From positions 1 through 64,000 of the IMG/VR virus record IMGVR_UViG_3300018424_000006: 64,000 bases of DNA; one strand, given 5' to 3'. This DNA is from a virus. The notes under the pieces are model-generated. The model worked only from the letters and a program-made list of their open reading frames with translations, was not told the origin of the DNA and searched no databases. The translations under genes were made by a program, and so were the position numbers. Below are positions 8,194 through 17,899 of the stretch, piece by piece. Positions within the stretch are counted from its first letter, which is position 1; each line of letters starts with the position of its first letter.

Positions 8194-9025
8194 CGCCGAT
8201 TGTGTTGCCAATATGTTAAACATAACTGGCGTTAAAACAGATCTAGATGAAGCAGAATTAGAACTTAAGTTATTGGAAACTACGAGAAAGCTTCGTAAGA
8301 CCTTTAATGAAGACTTAATTCCTTCTGCCGATTTTGAGAATCTGGATAGCGTTATGGATGCTCTTTTGTTTATGCAAGTAGATCTTTATGGTTTACTTGT
8401 TTGCGCTGGAATTGAAAACGTTCCAGCCAAATTAAAAGAGCTTTCTATTGTAGACGAACATCCTTTATATGACTCTCTGAGTGTAAGGGATGCTATTCTA
8501 CAAAGTTATATGGCAGATGGCCTAGAATTTCAGGATGATATCTTTACTAAGATTATTCCTAAAGAGGGCGGCCTTTCAGACAAGCAGTGGGATATCTTTG
8601 TATCTGAAACACTTAAAGGTATCGAGAAGTATATTGAAGTGATCGAGAAAGAGACTGCGGTAAATGGCTATTCGTCAGATATCCATGAACCAATCTATGA
8701 GTTCATTTCAATCATCTACTATCTCTCCACTATTCTTGGTTATAATTTTGATTACTCTATCCCTTCTATGGTAGAGATCTTCTTTGTGAGTCATACGACA
8801 AGTAAAGATGATGCATACGCCTATCGTCAACGTATGGCAGAGATGGGGGTTGTTAACCGTTTAGTGGAAATTAGTAAAGGGCGCTTTATGGTCTTTACTC
8901 CTGCCGATATGTCCGCCGGTCCGGATCAAATTGCCAACACTCCTATGTGTTTTGGTAACCACCACAAACCGTGTCATCGTTTCCCAGCTAACTTGAGGTT
9001 TGAATCATGTCTAAGTACTTCTTAA
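8174..9025 (+). CDS. Unknown helical protein, faintly MazG-like, 283 aa
   Basis: Starts MRQFFHNADC with GGAG 8 nt upstream. Acidic helices around residues 24-82 (LDEAELELKLLETTRKL, then DSVMDALLFMQVDLYGLLV) have the E/D spacing seen in all-alpha NTP pyrophosphatases (MazG/HisE/dUTPase-like), but the match is too loose for a call. The C-terminus (NHHKPCHRF) contains Cys and His residues. It overlaps both neighbours by about 20 nt in a rightward operon that continues to thymidylate synthase, a context that would suit nucleotide metabolism. Confidence 0.6.
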   Translation: MRQFFHNADCVANMLNITGVKTDLDEAELELKLLETTRKLRKTFNEDLIPSADFENLDSVMDALLFMQVDLYGLLVCAGIENVPAKLKELSIVDEHPLYDSLSVRDAILQSYMADGLEFQDDIFTKIIPKEGGLSDKQWDIFVSETLKGIEKYIEVIEKETAVNGYSSDIHEPIYEFISIIYYLSTILGYNFDYSIPSMVEIFFVSHTTSKDDAYAYRQRMAEMGVVNRLVEISKGRFMVFTPADMSAGPDQIANTPMCFGNHHKPCHRFPANLRFESCLSTS

Positions 9026-9312
9026 CGTTTCTATCCCTAATTACCGTTACGTTTACCATAGACGTTTGGGGCAAAGGTGTAGGATATGCGGATTGCCCTG
9101 AAGGACAGATCGATAAGTCATTTGTTTATGAGCTGCAGAAGGTTGGTATAGCGGGACTCTATTTCGTTATGGAAGACGGGACCAAGTTCCGTCCCGGCGC
9201 TAGCTGCGATGTAACTTACAGAGAAGTAGATAACGCTACCTACCAACATGTTAAGCAGAAGCTTGAGCGTTACACTTTTGAAAAACCCTATATTTATATC
9301 TTGGATAACTAA
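9007..9312 (+). CDS. Exported small protein, 101 aa
   Basis: GAGG stands 8 nt before ATG. The N-terminus (MSKYFLTFLSLITVTFTIDV) is a Sec-type signal peptide, probably cleaved near residues 20-25. The mature part of about 78 residues has two cysteines (ADCPEGQ and ASCDVT) that could form a disulfide in the periplasm. No family is recognised. It overlaps the upstream gene by 19 nt and is 3 nt from thymidylate synthase. Confidence 0.65.
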   Translation: MSKYFLTFLSLITVTFTIDVWGKGVGYADCPEGQIDKSFVYELQKVGIAGLYFVMEDGTKFRPGASCDVTYREVDNATYQHVKQKLERYTFEKPYIYILDN

Positions 9313-9315
9313 CCC

Positions 9316-10266
9316 ATGAAACAATATATTGAACTCGGAAAACGCATTCTAGAAGAAGGCGTTATGGTCCGAAATGAACGAACTGGTAAAGGTTGCTTAA
9401 CCGTAATCAATGCCGATTTCGTTTATGATGTTGACGAAGGGAAGTTCCCTATGTTAACTACAAAGAAAGTCTATTGGAAAATGGCAATAGCTGAAGTACT
9501 TGGTTACATTAAAGGTTTTGATTCGGCAGAACAATTTCGTGAACTGGGCACGACTAGCTGGGACGCCAACGCCAATGCGGAAGTATGGCAGAAGAATCCT
9601 GCCTGTAAGGGTAAGGATGATATCGGTCTAGCCTATGGAGCAATTGCTCGTAATTTCCCAGTAGAGCCTGTTCCCGAACACGTAGCCATGAAGGCCTGGC
9701 AAGAAGCTCTTAACAGCCATTTGTATACCATCGAGGAACTAATGGCTATCCGTAAGTCATCCGAGCCGGGACAAACTATTGATCTAGTGCAGAAGGTTTA
9801 TGATGACCTACGTCAGGGTATCGATAACCGTTTTGAGACAATTACCTTCTTGCATCCGGGCGCTTTCCATTTGGCTTGTTTACGTCCGTGTATGTATGAA
9901 CACCAGTTCTCTATTCTAGATGGTACACTGTACTTAAATAGTACTCAGCGTTCAGTTGACGTACCACTCGGGCTCTGCTGGAATATGCTCCAGTGCTATT
10001 TCCTTCTAGCCGTAATGGCCCAGATTACTGGATTAAAGCCGGGCAAGGTTTACCATAAAATGGTAAATGTCCATATCTATGAAGATCAAATCGAACTCTT
10101 CAAAGAGCAGATGGCGCGTGAACCTATTGATGCCGATATTAAGTTCATCATCAATCCTGAAATTCAAACTCTTGACGATCTAATGGAGGCAACCCTTGAA
10201 GATTTCTCAGTTGAAGGATACGAAGGTAATCACCATCCTGCAATTGCATATCCATTCTCGGTTTGA
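9316..10266 (+). CDS. thyA: Thymidylate synthase (ThyA type)
   Basis: 316 aa. It would convert dUMP to dTMP using methylene-tetrahydrofolate. The catalytic cysteine is C192 in [10 protein letters not shown], followed by the substrate-binding stretch [13 protein letters not shown] (family: YxRSxDxxLG) and the folate-side [15 protein letters not shown]. The N-terminal arginine loop and [18 protein letters not shown] also fit. Met for the usual His after the Cys, and an insertion between about residues 115 and 175, are typical of divergent phage enzymes. DHFR at 14268 would recycle the dihydrofolate produced here. Confidence 0.93.
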   Translation: MKQYIELGKRILEEGVMVRNERTGKGCLTVINADFVYDVDEGKFPMLTTKKVYWKMAIAEVLGYIKGFDSAEQFRELGTTSWDANANAEVWQKNPACKGKDDIGLAYGAIARNFPVEPVPEHVAMKAWQEALNSHLYTIEELMAIRKSSEPGQTIDLVQKVYDDLRQGIDNRFETITFLHPGAFHLACLRPCMYEHQFSILDGTLYLNSTQRSVDVPLGLCWNMLQCYFLLAVMAQITGLKPGKVYHKMVNVHIYEDQIELFKEQMAREPIDADIKFIINPEIQTLDDLMEATLEDFSVEGYEGNHHPAIAYPFSV

Positions 10267-10278
10267 GGTATTTAGACG

Positions 10279-10695
10279 ATGAGTAACAACGAAGAAGCAG
10301 TAGCTGAAGCTACTATGGATGTTAACCACGATACCGTTGAAAAACTTTCGTTCCTAGAGCGTATCCGTAGACGGAAAGCATACTGGGCCGGCTCAACTAT
10401 CCCATGGTGGTTTCCGTGGCCAAACAAACACTTCACTCTCTATGGGAAAGAATGGACGTCCTATCAGGACTGGGAAATTCCATTTGAAGACCCTGGATGT
10501 ACTCCTGAGGTACAGATTAATTTCTATATTAATCGCCATAGCGGCTTCCATTTCTCGGTTCAGGTAAACGGCTATAGTCATGGCGGTCGTAATCCGATTC
10601 GCTTAGTAGTTAAGCAGCTACGAAGACTGGCTAATATCGATGCGTCTCTTGATGCTCTTAAAGGAGAGTGTCGTAGAGGCCAAAACCCTTATTAG
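10279..10695 (+). CDS. Unknown protein, 138 aa
   Basis: GAGG precedes the ATG. The sequence is rich in Trp and other aromatics in the middle (AYWAGSTIPWWFPWPNKHF) and basic near both ends (RIRRRK, KQLRRL). No family is recognised. It is the last gene of the rightward operon that includes thymidylate synthase and ends 13 bp before a convergent terminator. Confidence 0.65.
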   Translation: MSNNEEAVAEATMDVNHDTVEKLSFLERIRRRKAYWAGSTIPWWFPWPNKHFTLYGKEWTSYQDWEIPFEDPGCTPEVQINFYINRHSGFHFSVQVNGYSHGGRNPIRLVVKQLRRLANIDASLDALKGECRRGQNPY

Positions 10696-10708
10696 TAAAA
10701 AAATAAAT

Positions 10709-10748
10709 AAGGCTATACTCCCATTGGGAGTATAGCCTTTATGCCGTT
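10709..10748. terminator. Bidirectional terminator with TTATGCCGTT tag
   Basis: 14-bp perfect stem (10709-10722 with 10726-10739), loop ATT. Plus-strand side continues TTATGCCGTT; minus-strand side continues TATTTATTTTTTT. It separates convergent units. Confidence 0.85.
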
Positions 10749-10800
10749 CTATATCTTAATAGTAGCTTTAGACTGGAGATCCAAATAAGTAAGTATCATT

Positions 10801-11157
10801 TTAAACTCCCTTTAATTTACCAAGTAACTTTTCAACAAGGTGCTTGCCATAGGTAGTCAAAAGAACAGCCTTTCGTGCATCGCCGCTATCAAGCTTACCG
10901 GATTTAGTTAAAGGAGACTTACCCAAATAAGTACCTCGTTGGTTATCCCTATGAGTCATCTGCATGAACTTAGCAGTTAGGTTTTTGGTAGGTAATCTAT
11001 CCTTATGCTTGTTAGCCATATCAGTTAATGATTCACCTTCATCAATAGCAAAGGTGGTTAAAGCAATTGCCTGATCGATCGTCTTAAAGTTTTGGTCCTT
11101 AAGACAGGTTAATGCGGAATGGAAACTTTCCAATTTCTTTTTATCTGCTAGTTTCAT
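10801..11157 (-). CDS. MarR-like winged-helix protein
   Basis: 118 aa. Residues about 25-45 (DQAIALTTFAIDEGESLTDMA) and 90-115 (SGDARKAVLLTTYGKHLVEKL) match the pattern of MarR regulators: a helix before the recognition helix, then the wing with D-x-R-x-x-x-L-T-x-x-G. The middle (LPTKNLTAKFMQM) would be the DNA-contacting helix. It is a monocistronic leftward gene directly behind the strongest early-type promoter, so it is probably made early and could regulate phage or host transcription. The assignment is by motif only. Confidence 0.6.
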   Translation of the reverse strand: MKLADKKKLESFHSALTCLKDQNFKTIDQAIALTTFAIDEGESLTDMANKHKDRLPTKNLTAKFMQMTHRDNQRGTYLGKSPLTKSGKLDSGDARKAVLLTTYGKHLVEKLLGKLKGV

Positions 11158-11177
11158 TTTTAGTATCCTTTTAAAAG

Positions 11178-11194
11178 GTAAATTATTTATTTAC
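11178..11194 (-). promoter_or_regulatory. 5' leader hairpin with AAATA loop
   Basis: GTAAAT-AAATA-ATTTAC on the minus strand, beginning 10 nt after the early motif, so it would lie at or very near the 5' end of the transcript. The same loop with a longer, different stem occurs at 23936-23956. Confidence 0.5.
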
Positions 11195-11204
11195 TCTCAT
11201 ATAA

Positions 11205-11212
11205 GTAATATA
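11205..11212 (-). promoter_or_regulatory. phiKZ-type early promoter motif TATATTAC
   Basis: Exact TATATTAC on the minus strand within TTCTATATTACTTATATG, about 48 nt upstream of the MarR-like gene's ATG. Confidence 0.65.
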
Positions 11213-11227
11213 GAATCTAAAAGTTCT

Positions 11228-11386
11228 ATGAAACAAAAAAACAAGTTCGATGGATCTTATCCAGAGGACCCCATTAAACTCCTCCCTATCAATTACCATA
11301 AGGAGATTGGACATGGTACTAGTTTAAAATCGACCTATGAGTCGTCGGCTATATTAGTGACGTCAACTATAGTACGTCAGCCGTGA
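11228..11386 (+). CDS. Possible small protein, 52 aa
   Basis: Open frame ATG to TGA beginning MKQKNKFDGSYPEDPIKLLP, inside the only long intergenic gap. The composition looks protein-like in its first half, but no ribosome binding site is visible before the ATG, and the 3' half overlaps a strong RNA hairpin (11346-11383). It may be an accident within a non-coding RNA. Confidence 0.25.
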   Translation: MKQKNKFDGSYPEDPIKLLPINYHKEIGHGTSLKSTYESSAILVTSTIVRQP

Positions 11387-11514
11387 AGACCTTTACAAAT
11401 ATCTCGTTTATATAAAGACTTTTAATAAAGTCTCAGATCTCGCACCTCCCGAATGATTACTCGTCTCTAATTTAGGGGCTGCAAATAACATGGCATGGAG
11501 TCAGTGATTACGAG

Positions 11515-11603
11515 AAGACCTCCCGGAACTATAAGTCCCAAGAAGAATACCGGTTACTTGCTTGGGTAGATAGTTCGAGGGAGGGCTTTACTTTTTTGCC
11601 GTC
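11515..11603 (+). terminator. Long interrupted stem plus T-run GCCGTC
   Basis: Left segments AAG, CCTCCC, GAACTAT and CCCAAG (11515-11542) pair in order with CTTGGG, ATAGTTC, GGGAGG and CTT (11561-11588), separated by small internal loops. An 18-nt apical region follows, with a further AAG/CTT. The stem is followed by TTTACTTTTTTGCCGTC. Confidence 0.55.
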
Positions 11604-11627
11604 AAAATTTACAAATCGCCAAGATTA

Positions 11628-11635
11628 TATATTAA
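11628..11635 (+). promoter_or_regulatory. Possible early-type promoter (TATATTAA)
   Basis: Plus-strand TATATTAA in ATTATATATTAACG, 19 nt upstream of the ATG at 11654; it could drive the ligase operon. One base differs from TATATTAC. Confidence 0.35.
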
Positions 11636-11653
11636 CGAATAGAGGTTTGGGCT

Positions 11654-13851
<2,198 letters not shown>

Positions 13852-13890
13852 ACCTTTATTAACTTTATCTATTAATGGAGAACCAACCTA

Positions 13891-14271
13891 ATGGAAACTG
13901 ATTTCCTACAATTTCAATACTTCAGGCTTAAAGGCTACGAAGATTTTCCCGATAAAACAATCTTTAAACCCATCGAATATAACGAAGACGGCAGCCTAAA
14001 AGTACTTTATCCAAATAAGGTAGACGGGACGTTAGAACTAACCCATCTGGAAAACCTTAGTCGGTACGAAGTTACTGCGCTGACTCAGGATGAAGTTACG
14101 GCCATTCAGACCAACTTACATTCAGCTTCAAAGAAAGCCCATCGAAAGTTGGTAGAGGCTAGAAGGCTATTTGAAAAGGCCCAGAACGAATTGAGCCTTT
14201 CTGGAGTGACTTCTCTTGACGAGAGTCAGAGTATTATTCTTGTTAACTTTAATGCAGGTATGTCGCTATGA
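13891..14271 (+). CDS. Unknown protein, 126 aa
   Basis: Begins METDFLQFQYFRLKGYEDF. The first half is beta-rich and the second half is a long helix (residues about 75-105, ASKKAHRKLVEARRLFEKAQ). No family is recognised. It overlaps the DHFR start by 4 nt (ATGA), so the two are coupled. Confidence 0.7.
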   Translation: METDFLQFQYFRLKGYEDFPDKTIFKPIEYNEDGSLKVLYPNKVDGTLELTHLENLSRYEVTALTQDEVTAIQTNLHSASKKAHRKLVEARRLFEKAQNELSLSGVTSLDESQSIILVNFNAGMSL

Positions 14272-14765
14272 AACTTTCTGCGATTGTAGCCTGTGACCAC
14301 AACGGCGGTATCGGTAAAGATAATACCTTGCCTTGGCATTTCAAAGAAGACTTTAAACACTTTGTAGCCGAGACCAAGGGCAAGACTGTACTGATGGGTC
14401 GTAAGACCTTTGAGTCTCTTCCTAGCGGTCCTTTACCTAATCGTCATAACGTAGTGGTAACTCGGGATACTTCTTTCAAGAATAAAGGCGTAGAGGTTGT
14501 ACATGACCTTGAAGGCTGGATAGAGTCTAAGAAAGAAACTGAGGACGAAATCATGGTTATTGGGGGCGCTGATATCTATCATCAGTTAGGTCCTAAGTTA
14601 GATGAGTTTATCATTACTCGTATCTTCCATGAATACGATTGTGATACCTTCTTGGATGTTAACCGCATGCGAGAACATCTTGACCACAGAAGTCAGAAGA
14701 CCCTTCCGCATCATCCGGGTGACCCGATGATCATCGTTAGTTATTATGGACACAGTTATATCTAA
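14268..14765 (+). CDS. folA: Dihydrofolate reductase
   Basis: 165 aa, the usual DHFR length. The N-terminus SAIVACDHNGGIGKDNTLPW carries the Met20-like loop, W23 and the active-site acid D28 (LPWHFKEDFKHF). GRKTFESLP binds NADPH, VVVTRD follows, and VIGGADIYHQL is the conserved GGxxIY segment. It regenerates tetrahydrofolate consumed by the thymidylate synthase at 9316. It overlaps the genes on both sides (4 nt upstream, 20 nt downstream). Confidence 0.95.
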   Translation: MKLSAIVACDHNGGIGKDNTLPWHFKEDFKHFVAETKGKTVLMGRKTFESLPSGPLPNRHNVVVTRDTSFKNKGVEVVHDLEGWIESKKETEDEIMVIGGADIYHQLGPKLDEFIITRIFHEYDCDTFLDVNRMREHLDHRSQKTLPHHPGDPMIIVSYYGHSYI

Positions 14766-15051
14766 CGCTAAGGAAGAATTGATTGCTCAGGGTTTAGATC
14801 CAGTAACGACCGTTGTTAATATTGCATTGGAGCCTCATGATGTCTATATAGGTAGACGAAGTAAATGGGGTAATCCATTTAAGACGGGAAGGGATGGAAC
14901 TAAGCAAGAAGTTATAGACCGTTATAGGCAAGAGATTCTTCCTACTTTAGCTCCTTACCTACACGAACTTGTAGGTAAGCGTTTAGGGTGTCACTGTAAG
15001 CCTGATGCTTGTCATGGAGATGTATTGGCTGAAGCCGTTAATTTAATATGA
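14746..15051 (+). CDS. DUF4326 family protein
   Basis: 101 aa. It carries the two family hallmarks: YIGRRSKWGNPF near the middle and RLGCHCKPDACHGDVL near the end, with Cys and His residues that could bind a metal. DUF4326 proteins are common in phages and bacteria but have no established function. The start lies inside DHFR (20-nt overlap), which ties its translation to nucleotide metabolism genes; a role there is inference only. Its stop codon is at the first bases of a terminator stem. Confidence 0.85.
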   Translation: MDTVISNAKEELIAQGLDPVTTVVNIALEPHDVYIGRRSKWGNPFKTGRDGTKQEVIDRYRQEILPTLAPYLHELVGKRLGCHCKPDACHGDVLAEAVNLI

Positions 15052-15087
15052 GGCCATGCGGGTAACCCGCATGGCCTTTATGCCGTC
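15051..15087 (+). terminator. Intrinsic terminator with TTATGCCGTC tag
   Basis: 12-bp GC-rich stem AGGCCATGCGGG/CCCGCATGGCCT with a TAA loop, then TTTATGCCGTC. It ends the ligase-DHFR-DUF4326 operon. A TATG at 15092-15095 downstream could start the next gene's transcript. Confidence 0.8.
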
Positions 15088-15115
15088 ATTCTATGTATAG
15101 ACAGAGGGATTGTTT

Positions 15116-15430
15116 ATGTTAAGATCACTAATAACAACAATTATATTATCGTGTTTATTAATAGGAGTATGTCGTGCAGATTATTCAATTGAGGTAGGAT
15201 ATATGACAGAAGCCAAAGGCGGTCTCTATTCGGCATGCAGAACTTATCAGGCTACACTAGATAGCTCTGGATTAAACGTCTACTTCAAGTCCAAAATCAA
15301 AGGGGCTAACATTAAGACTATATCTATATCCCCTAAGTTAAAGACTTCTCCATCTATTCTTAGCCTAGATACATATACCAAAACTAAGTGTTGGACTGGA
15401 CCAATACTGACCTTCTCAAGATCTTTCTAA
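15116..15430 (+). CDS. Exported small protein, 104 aa
   Basis: The ATG at 15116 is preceded by AGAGGG; an in-frame TTG 6 nt earlier is rejected. The N-terminus MLRSLITTIILSCLLIGVCRA is a clear Sec signal peptide with likely cleavage after CRA. The mature part has two cysteines (YSACRTY and TKCWTG) that could pair. No family is recognised. It is a single-gene unit between two terminators. Confidence 0.65.
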   Translation: MLRSLITTIILSCLLIGVCRADYSIEVGYMTEAKGGLYSACRTYQATLDSSGLNVYFKSKIKGANIKTISISPKLKTSPSILSLDTYTKTKCWTGPILTFSRSF

Positions 15431-15442
15431 AAAAAAGAATAA

Positions 15443-15488
15443 ACTATACTCCTAGGCATTAACCTAGGAGTATAGTAGTTATGTTGTC
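15443..15488. terminator. Bidirectional intrinsic terminator
   Basis: 14-bp stem ACTATACTCCTAGG/CCTAGGAGTATAGT with loop CATTAA. The plus side continues into TTATGTTGTC and the minus side into a run of eight T. It separates convergent genes. Confidence 0.85.
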
Positions 15489-16553
15489 TTAATAGCGATA
15501 CGTAGGCTTACCGAGATGCCATTGCTGAGGCGCTTCATGATGCTCGTATGCAACATGTCCATGAAGTCCCATGGGTCTAGGAGTATGCATATGAGGCATT
15601 GGCGCTACTGAACTACCAAAATCTTGAAAGCCTTCGACTATACTTCCAGAATACTCAACACCATTATTAAATTTAATAATGAGTAAGTTTCCAACCAATT
15701 TTAGATTATTCGGTTTGAATTTCCCAAGTTCTTCAAAAGTAGCGAAGCCCAATGAGACTTCGGCTGAACTTCGACACGTAGGCTTTATTTCTACATAGAC
15801 ATCATTTAGCCTAAAGGATTTATTCGAGAACAATGAAAAAGAGAAACCCATGGGCAAACTAAACCGTTTCTTCAAATAGAAATTAACAGAAGGATCATTG
15901 GTACGACCACCTTCTTCCTTAAGTTCATCTTCTTCATACTCGGGAGGGAAGGACTTAGGTTTATCCGAAGTTCCATCGCTAATATTGAATAGATTACAAT
16001 AACCTATTCTACCCTTTCCAGCTTTATGTAAAAACAAATCTAGTTCAGCACTAAATTTAACATCCATACTTTTATCATAGTCTTCTTCCTTAATTCCAAT
16101 GTAAACGGAATTTTTCTTTCCTACATCATTGAACTCTTCCGTAACTATACAGTAAAAGGCTTCCTGCACTTTAGCTCCGAATTCGTCGATAAAGGCCATA
16201 GTCCCTTCGGTAGGTACTGTTGCCATAACACTATCGGATATTTCAAGACAAGATCCAATGAGGGGGATAAGTTCCAACTCTTCTACTCCGTCTATTTTAT
16301 CCGCATAAGTAATAGCTACGCCATCCTGCTTAACTATTAGGTGGTGATCTTCACACACCAAAGTTAGATTATATCCAAATTTATCTTCTGGCATCTTTAA
16401 TTTAATTAGAGCTAGAACGCACCCATCTATATATCTAAATATAACTTCACCAGAAAAGGCAATGTCCGAACCACGTAAAGTAATTCCGGTACTATTGCCT
16501 AGAATAAATGCTGGCACTGATTTTTTAACTTTAAATAATTCATATAAAAACAT
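15489..16553 (-). CDS. Unknown protein with His-rich tail, 354 aa
   Basis: Begins MFLYELFKVKKSVPAFILG; mostly beta-rich with short acidic insertions (PPEYEEDELKEEGG near residue 205). The last 40 residues are rich in His, Pro and Met (MPHMHTPRPMGLHGHVAYEH), a composition that could bind metal. No family is recognised. It is monocistronic and leftward, separated from the genes to its right by a terminator at 16610-16642. Confidence 0.7.
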   Translation of the reverse strand: MFLYELFKVKKSVPAFILGNSTGITLRGSDIAFSGEVIFRYIDGCVLALIKLKMPEDKFGYNLTLVCEDHHLIVKQDGVAITYADKIDGVEELELIPLIGSCLEISDSVMATVPTEGTMAFIDEFGAKVQEAFYCIVTEEFNDVGKKNSVYIGIKEEDYDKSMDVKFSAELDLFLHKAGKGRIGYCNLFNISDGTSDKPKSFPPEYEEDELKEEGGRTNDPSVNFYLKKRFSLPMGFSFSLFSNKSFRLNDVYVEIKPTCRSSAEVSLGFATFEELGKFKPNNLKLVGNLLIIKFNNGVEYSGSIVEGFQDFGSSVAPMPHMHTPRPMGLHGHVAYEHHEAPQQWHLGKPTYRY

Positions 16554-16602
16554 TTTCTAAATAACCTTAAGCGAAATATGTTTCCGCATTAAACTGAAAA
16601 AT

Positions 16603-16642
16603 AAAAAAAGACATATACCGGGAACTGTAACCGGTATATGTC
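16603..16642 (-). terminator. Intrinsic terminator (leftward)
   Basis: 12-bp stem GACATATACCGG/CCGGTATATGTC (16610-16621, 16631-16642), then TTTTTTTATTTTT on the minus strand. A second smaller hairpin, GATACAC/GTGTATC, lies at 16646-16664 between it and the stop of the 128-aa gene. Confidence 0.85.
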
Positions 16643-16679
16643 AAAGATACACGACAAGTGTATCGAGGGTGAACTTCCT

Positions 16680-17066
16680 TTAGGCTGCTAACCAATTCGA
16701 ATCGTCAGATTTAGAAGCCTTCAATCGAAGGCCCTTAATCACATCGTAATCCGATACTTCAAGTTTCATCACCTTGAACTCTTCCGTAAATACACTATAG
16801 ATAAACAGGTAGTCATGGAATTGAACAGTTTTTCCTAGTTGTAGTATCTTGGCATCTACATCAACAATCTTATCGATTATCAATGCTTCCTCGGCAGTGC
16901 TGGCTGGGGAATTATTCCAAGATACCTTTTCCACTAGATCTATTACTGCTCGATCATAGGGATCAAGTAAGAGGGGTTTGTTACCCAGTTTTATATTCTG
17001 AGTTTCAAGTTTCCCTCTTGTTAAGATATGGTGAGTCAAAGACTTACCACTAGTTGCTTCGCTCAC
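16680..17066 (-). CDS. Unknown protein, 128 aa, GTG start
   Basis: The start is GTG at 17066, with AAGGAG 7 nt upstream. The protein (begins VSEATSGKSLTHH) looks like a small alpha/beta protein with no signal or membrane segment. No family is recognised. It is the last gene of a leftward run that includes the membrane protein at 17094, and it is followed by two hairpins. Confidence 0.65.
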   Translation of the reverse strand: MSEATSGKSLTHHILTRGKLETQNIKLGNKPLLLDPYDRAVIDLVEKVSWNNSPASTAEEALIIDKIVDVDAKILQLGKTVQFHDYLFIYSVFTEEFKVMKLEVSDYDVIKGLRLKASKSDDSNWLAA

Positions 17067-17093
17067 GACTATCTCCTTATCAAACGAAACGAT

Positions 17094-17411
17094 TTAAGCT
17101 GAGTGGCTAGCAGCCATTGGCTTTGCAGAAGGCGACTTGTGCATTGAAATTAGCATGAGCTTCATGGCCACCATACCAATCAATAGAACAGCTACGATTG
17201 CCTGTCCATTACCTTTAATCACCGTGTAGACCAAGCCATAGAAAGCAAGTTCAAACGCGGCGAGTAGGAACCACTGACCAGCAGTGATTGTTTTACCTTT
17301 AAGGTTCACGTATTCATTACGCTTAAATTTCTCTAAGCGTTGGAAAACAGCAAACACAGTTAGGGCAACTGAGAACAACATTACTGCAAGTACAAAAGTT
17401 TCTAAGGTCAT
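17094..17411 (-). CDS. Membrane protein with three spans, 105 aa
   Basis: Hydrophobic segments at about 4-23, 44-65 and 70-90 are separated by a basic loop (RLEKFKRNEYVNLKGK), followed by a short tail (KSPSAKPMAASHSA). A ribosome binding site AAGGAG precedes the ATG. No family is recognised. It could be a membrane-acting early protein or a holin-like protein, but no lysis gene is next to it. Confidence 0.65.
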   Translation of the reverse strand: MTLETFVLAVMLFSVALTVFAVFQRLEKFKRNEYVNLKGKTITAGQWFLLAAFELAFYGLVYTVIKGNGQAIVAVLLIGMVAMKLMLISMHKSPSAKPMAASHSA

Positions 17412-17445
17412 TAGTCTCTCCTTGATTACTTAGAAAGTTAATAAA

Positions 17446-17760
17446 CTACCCAACCTGCTCAAGAGGTTTGGTATAGGTACGACGTTTCTTTACTACAATT
17501 TTTACTTCTTTTTTCTTTTCCTGAAAAACTTCAGGGTGATAGGCCTCCATTAAAGAGGACCGTCCAGTAGGAATAGACGCTAGGTTGGCCATTTTACAAA
17601 GATGGTCATCCATTAAATCTTCCCAGCTTTTAAACCCATGTTTTTGGGCAGTCCGGTCTAAAGCTACGCTAGCGCTAATGCGGCGGCGGCGTGCTTCAAA
17701 ACGAGCTTGTTGGCGAAGTCGATTTAATTCGGTCGTGGTGTAAATTTTATTTTTAGCCAT
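17446..17760 (-). CDS. Small basic protein, 104 aa
   Basis: Very basic at both ends (RLRQQARFEARRRRISASVA near residue 15, and KKKEVKIVVKKRRTYTK near residue 85), with a short acidic helix between (SWEDLMDDHL). The composition suggests nucleic-acid or ribosome binding, but no motif is recognised. It heads a leftward run and has an AT-rich TATATTGT about 50 nt upstream (17811-17818). Confidence 0.6.
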   Translation of the reverse strand: MAKNKIYTTTELNRLRQQARFEARRRRISASVALDRTAQKHGFKSWEDLMDDHLCKMANLASIPTGRSSLMEAYHPEVFQEKKKEVKIVVKKRRTYTKPLEQVG

Positions 17761-17810
17761 TATTATCTAACCTTTTTTCCTTAGGGTTATTTTTATAGGT
17801 TGGCTGTTAG

Positions 17811-17818
17811 ACAATATA
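17811..17818 (-). promoter_or_regulatory. Weak early-type promoter (TATATTGT)
   Basis: Minus-strand TATATTGT between a structured 3' region and the 104-aa gene. It matches six of eight bases of TATATTAC. Confidence 0.3.
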
Positions 17819-17837
17819 TTTATCTAACATTGTGTTT

Positions 17838-17892
17838 GTGAGGGAAGGAAACCATACGTCGGCCCGACTGGAAAAGATGGCCCTCCCCTCAC
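17838..17892 (-). terminator. Long multi-part hairpin after the 138-aa gene
   Basis: Nested stems GTGAGGG/CCCTCAC, AGG/CCT, CCAT/ATGG and GTCG/CGAC form one long interrupted hairpin immediately 3' of the 17900 gene. No T-run follows on the minus strand, so it may be a processing or stabilising stem rather than an intrinsic terminator. It gives no coding frame worth calling. Confidence 0.45.
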
Positions 17893-17899
17893 TATTGTT

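Larger units (their letters stand above)
11213..11653 (+). ncRNA. Structured gap, candidate non-coding RNA
   Basis: No convincing gene longer than 52 codons. On the plus strand it holds at least three stems. CGGC...GCCG encloses TGACGT/ACGTCA (11346-11383). AGACTTT/AAAGTCT has loop TAAT (11416-11433). A four-part stem spans 11515-11588. A tiny frame at 11313-11327 (MVLV) has AAGGAG before it. The long stem is followed by CTTTTTTGCCGTC, the same tag that follows the phage's other terminators, so a plus-strand transcript probably ends at about 11600. The boundaries of any RNA are unknown. Confidence 0.4.

Noticed and set aside
8174-9025. MazG-type pyrophosphatase call
   Set aside because: Acidic helices are suggestive, but the ExxE...ExxD spacing is not met.
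11158-11653. tRNA in the gap
   Set aside because: A GTTCGA is present at 11573 but no acceptor, D or anticodon arms can be drawn around it; it is part of the long interrupted stem.
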